A DNA stretch of 8,438 nucleotides, from the NCBI GenBank assembly GCA_902803345.1, contig CADCPV010000272.1, positions 1 to 8,438 on the forward strand. The letters are read 5' to 3'. The notes beneath the pieces are model-generated. The model saw only the letters and a list, made by a program, of their open reading frames with translations. It was not told where the DNA came from and made no database searches. Shown in pieces: positions 5,902 through 8,438 of this stretch. The position numbers were made by a program, and so were the translations under genes. Position 1 is the first letter of the stretch. Each line of letters opens with the position of its first letter. This DNA is from an uncultured Eubacteriales bacterium. Its GTDB lineage: Bacteria > Bacillota_A > Clostridia > Lachnospirales > Lachnospiraceae.

Positions 5902-7008
5902 ATGGAAAAGATCAAGGGCGTGAATCTTGGAAACTGGCTGGTCCTCGAAAAATGGATGAGCCCGGAACTTTTTGGAGGGACGGACGCGGAAGATGAGTAT
6001 TACCTTCCGAGAGCGCTCCCGAAAGACATCTATGAAGAGCGGATCCGCCGCCACCGTGCGGAGTACATTACCGAGCGGGATTTCGTGTACATCAAATCCC
6101 TCGGCCTGAATTCGATCCGGATTCCGGTGCCGTATTTTATCTTCGGCGACTATGAGCCTTTTGTCGGCTGCATTAAGGAACTTGACGACGCGTTTGACTG
6201 GGCGGAGCGTTACGGACTTCAGATCCTGATCGATCTGCATACCGCGCCGGATTCGCAGAACGGATTTGACAACGGCGGCATCAGCGGCGTCTGCAAGTTT
6301 TTCCAGGAGCCGGAGGAGATCGAATATGTTTATACCGTGCTGGAGCGGCTGGCGGAGCGTTATGGTAAGCGGAAAGGCCTGTACGGCATTGAGATCCTGA
6401 ATGAGCCGATTTCGAAGGAACTTTTCAGGCACATCCTCGGACGCTATGTTCCGGTGGATCCGGAGAAGGCGGCCGGCTCCAAAGGTTATGAGCCGGAAGA
6501 ACTGCGGGTATTCTATCTCACGGCCTATGACCGGATCATGAAATACCTGCCCGAAGACAAGAAGGTCGTTTTCCACGACGGCTTCGATATCCTGCAGTGG
6601 AAGGATTTCATGCAGGAGCCGAAGTTCAGTAACGTCGTTCTGGACACCCATCAGTACCTGATGATGGCTGCCGGAATGGAGACTCCGACGGTGGAGAGTG
6701 TCGTGGAATACATCAACACACAGTTTGCGCCGGCCATTAAGGAAATGCAGCAGTATTTCCCCGTGATTACCGGCGAGTGGTGCCTTTCCAATCCGCTTCC
6801 CTTCCCGGACCTTCCGGAAGAAGAACAGAAAGCAGTTTTCAATGCGCTTGATGCTGCACAGAAAGCCGCCTGGAACCAGGGCGCAGGATATTTCTACTGG
6901 AGCTACAAGCTGCATGTGAATGCGGCGCAGGTGGGAGGACATGATAAGACCGAGCCGTGGGATCTCGGAAGATGTGCAGCCCACGGATGGTTTGTGCCGG
7001 AGAAGTAA
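5902..7008 (+). CDS. Cytoplasmic glycoside hydrolase family 5 protein, exo-beta-1,3-glucanase-like
   Basis: This 368-residue protein is a single GH5 (clan A) beta/alpha-barrel and is closest in motifs to exo-beta-1,3-glucanases. It has the family opening GVNLGNWLVLEKW (6-18), LGLNSIRIPVPYF, the ILIDLHTAPDSQNG stretch containing Asp111-Leu-His113 (fungal enzymes read LHGAPGSQNG here), the acid/base Glu168 in EILNEP, the nucleophile Glu292 in ITGEW, GYFYWSYK, and a C-terminal PWDLGRCAAHGWF resembling the fungal PEWDLxxGxxYGW end. Both catalytic glutamates are present, so it should be an active retaining beta-glucosidase or glucanase. There is no signal peptide, anchor or carbohydrate-binding module, so it probably works inside the cell on imported beta-gluco-oligosaccharides such as laminari-oligosaccharides. 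The ATG at 5902 has GGAGGG 5 bases upstream and its own promoter. No sugar transporter or regulator is next to it within the window. Exact linkage specificity is not certain; another GH5 subfamily is possible. Confidence 0.88.
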   Translation: MEKIKGVNLGNWLVLEKWMSPELFGGTDAEDEYYLPRALPKDIYEERIRRHRAEYITERDFVYIKSLGLNSIRIPVPYFIFGDYEPFVGCIKELDDAFDWAERYGLQILIDLHTAPDSQNGFDNGGISGVCKFFQEPEEIEYVYTVLERLAERYGKRKGLYGIEILNEPISKELFRHILGRYVPVDPEKAAGSKGYEPEELRVFYLTAYDRIMKYLPEDKKVVFHDGFDILQWKDFMQEPKFSNVVLDTHQYLMMAAGMETPTVESVVEYINTQFAPAIKEMQQYFPVITGEWCLSNPLPFPDLPEEEQKAVFNALDAAQKAAWNQGAGYFYWSYKLHVNAAQVGGHDKTEPWDLGRCAAHGWFVPEK

Positions 7009-7034
7009 AAAGAATCAGTCAGCCTCTGAAATGC

Positions 7035-7067
7035 TGCGGGGACGATCGCAAAACGACCGTCCCCGCA
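7035..7067. terminator. GC-rich hairpin between convergent genes, possible bidirectional terminator
   Basis: TGCGGGGACG (7035-7044) pairs with CGTCCCCGCA (7058-7067); after one A-C mismatch three more pairs form (7046-7048 with 7054-7056) around a CAAAA loop. The stem is very stable, but the tail on the plus strand is only AATTTGTAT and there is no T-run on the minus side. It is therefore a plausible but imperfect intrinsic terminator for the GH5 gene, the MATE gene, or both, within a 92-base gap between their stops. Confidence 0.6.
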
Positions 7068-7100
7068 ATTTGTATCAATGATATTAGTGCGAACGGAAAG

Positions 7101-8438
7101 TTACCGCGACGCATTCATTTTGACGCCGATCTCAATCCATTTGTTGCCGCGGTAGCGGAGGAAGAGAAAGAAGAGCCGGACGATGCCTTCCACGAGGACG
7201 ACGTACTGGATCTCGACAATGCCGAGCCCGAAGACCCGGATCAGAAGGATCGAGAAGAGTGTCCGGATGCCCCAGTTTGTGGCAGCTGTAACGTAGAAAT
7301 TGTATTTCGTGTCGCCGGCACCGCGAAGCGCGCCGCCCAGGATCCAGCAGAGCACCTGCGGCGGCTGCAGGAAGGCGACAATCCGGAGACAGGCAGCCGC
7401 AAGCTCAATGACTTCCGCATCGGGCGTAAAGAGACTGATCAGCTGTCTCGATAAGACAAAGATAAAGGTTCCGGTGCAGAGCATGGTGATAAAGCCGATG
7501 AGGCAGGTCATGCGTGTGAATTCGCGTGCGCGATCCAGACGGTTTGCGCCGATGCACTGTCCGACGAGTGTCGTTGCAGCCATCTGGAAGGCGAAACCCG
7601 GCATGAAGGAAAGCGATTCGGCGGTCAGCTGCAGGGAGTTTGCGGCAATCGCGGCAGTACCCAGCGTTGCGATCGATTTTGTAACAAAGATACCGGAAGA
7701 GGACATGCAGATCCGCTCCAGCATTGCCGGGAGGCTGATTTTGAAGATGCGCCGCATGAGCTTCCAGTCGAGACGGTAGCTCTCCCGAAGCGATATCTCG
7801 AAGCCGTTTTTCCTTGTGAAAGCCACAAGAAGCGTAAACATACCCGCGACAAACATACCAAGCGCGGTTGCGGCCGCAGCGCCTGCGACGCCCCAGCCGG
7901 CGCCGGGCATTGTGAAGTAGATCTTATGGAAGAGATGAACCGTCCGTGTCGGATTGATCAGGAAATAGTTGCCGACGACATTGACGACATTCATCGCGAC
8001 ATTGGCCTTCAGCGGCGTCTTCGTGTCGCCGTAGCCGCGGAACACAGAATTCAGTGTCATCGACATCAGGGAGAAGAGGCGTCCTGCTGCGACAATCAGG
8101 TTGTACTGTGCCGCCGTATCCAGAATTTCGGGATCTGCGCCCATCCACTGCGGAATTGCCCGGTGCAGGATCGCAAGAAGCGCCGTAATCGGCACACCGA
8201 GATAGAGGATGATCATGACCGCGTGACGGATCAGTTTCTTGACAAGCTCCTTATCCACTGCTCCCGTCGCCTGTGCGACAAGCGTCGTGACGCCGACGCC
8301 GAGAGACATAATGATGCCGTTCATCAGGAAAACCGGCGAATTGCTGATCGTGACCGAAGCCGTCGCATTCTTTCCGAGTGCGCCGACCATGGCGGTATCC
8401 GCGTAGGAAACGAGGGTGGTGAAAATCTGCTCTAAGAA
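7101..8438 (-). CDS. MATE family multidrug/sodium antiporter, N-terminus beyond window edge
   Basis: This integral membrane efflux protein of the MATE (MatE/NorM/DinF) superfamily exports cationic drugs or metabolites in exchange for Na+ or H+. The frame is open to the right edge: 445 residues are visible, and the 16 residues before the Met at 8390 (FLEQIFTTLVSYADTA, followed by MVGALG) fit the end of MATE helix 1, so the true start lies past 8438 and that Met is internal. The chain is mostly hydrophobic helices in two similar halves. Counting from that Met, RGYGDTK (118-124) and RGAGDTK (356-362) are matching motifs about 238 residues apart, and LGKNATASVTISNSP matches LGTAAIAANSLQL, as expected for the family's internal repeat. 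The stop TAA (7101-7103) faces the GH5 gene. The substrate cannot be inferred. Its promoter is outside the window. Confidence 0.93.
   Translation of the reverse strand, partial: FLEQIFTTLVSYADTAMVGALGKNATASVTISNSPVFLMNGIIMSLGVGVTTLVAQATGAVDKELVKKLIRHAVMIILYLGVPITALLAILHRAIPQWMGADPEILDTAAQYNLIVAAGRLFSLMSMTLNSVFRGYGDTKTPLKANVAMNVVNVVGNYFLINPTRTVHLFHKIYFTMPGAGWGVAGAAAATALGMFVAGMFTLLVAFTRKNGFEISLRESYRLDWKLMRRIFKISLPAMLERICMSSSGIFVTKSIATLGTAAIAANSLQLTAESLSFMPGFAFQMAATTLVGQCIGANRLDRAREFTRMTCLIGFITMLCTGTFIFVLSRQLISLFTPDAEVIELAAACLRIVAFLQPPQVLCWILGGALRGAGDTKYNFYVTAATNWGIRTLFSILLIRVFGLGIVEIQYVVLVEGIVRLFFLFLRYRGNKWIEIGVKMNASR

Noticed and set aside
5776..6984. A 402-codon open frame on the minus strand
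   Set aside because: It is antisense to the GH5 gene, whose catalytic motifs are intact. The translated product has no recognisable family features and the frame crosses the terminator and promoter.
7957..8390. Taking the Met codon at 8390 as the MATE start
   Set aside because: The frame continues open to the window edge, and the extra 16 residues fit the end of the first membrane helix that the family requires, so the true start is outside the window.

Overview
This is a moderately GC-rich, gene-dense chromosomal window from a bacterium, most likely a Gram-positive Clostridia-type member of the Bacillota (Lachnospiraceae is a reasonable guess, not proven). The guess rests on a LytR-CpsA-Psr cell-wall ligase, strong purine-rich Shine-Dalgarno sites before most starts, short intergenic gaps with hairpin plus T-tract terminators, and sigma-A-type promoters. 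No RNA gene, insertion sequence, CRISPR array or phage gene was seen.

Layout. (1) Bases 1-648 (+) are the 3' part of an L-ribulose-5-phosphate 4-epimerase gene (araD) whose start lies left of the window. (2) 684-1778 (+) encodes a membrane-anchored LCP-family protein and ends at a strong terminator (1821-1857). (3) A promoter overlapping that terminator drives a tight two-gene operon. The first gene (1930-3315) encodes a 2-isopropylmalate synthase-like protein that has lost its metal-binding residues. The second (3318-5771) encodes a fusion of a sugar-isomerase-type TIM barrel to a complete AMP-forming acyl-CoA synthetase. The operon ends at a terminator at 5778-5811. (4) A promoter directly after it serves a cytoplasmic GH5 family beta-glucanase-like gene (5902-7008). 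(5) Converging from the right edge on the minus strand is a MATE-family efflux transporter (7101 to beyond 8438). A long GC-rich hairpin at 7035-7067 separates the two convergent genes.

How the parts fit. araD and the GH5 enzyme belong to plant or fungal sugar use, the LCP protein to cell-wall polymer attachment, and the MATE protein to export. The unusual part is the central operon. A LeuA-like protein keeps an intact C-terminal regulatory domain but has Ser-Val-Ser where the His-x-His metal site should be. It is co-translated with an acyl-CoA ligase whose fused N-terminal barrel also appears to have lost much of its metal site, while the ligase itself looks fully active. This could be a regulated acyl-CoA-forming system in which the two barrels have been reused for binding or sensing. 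That reading is inference; the residue losses and the fusion are read directly from the sequence.
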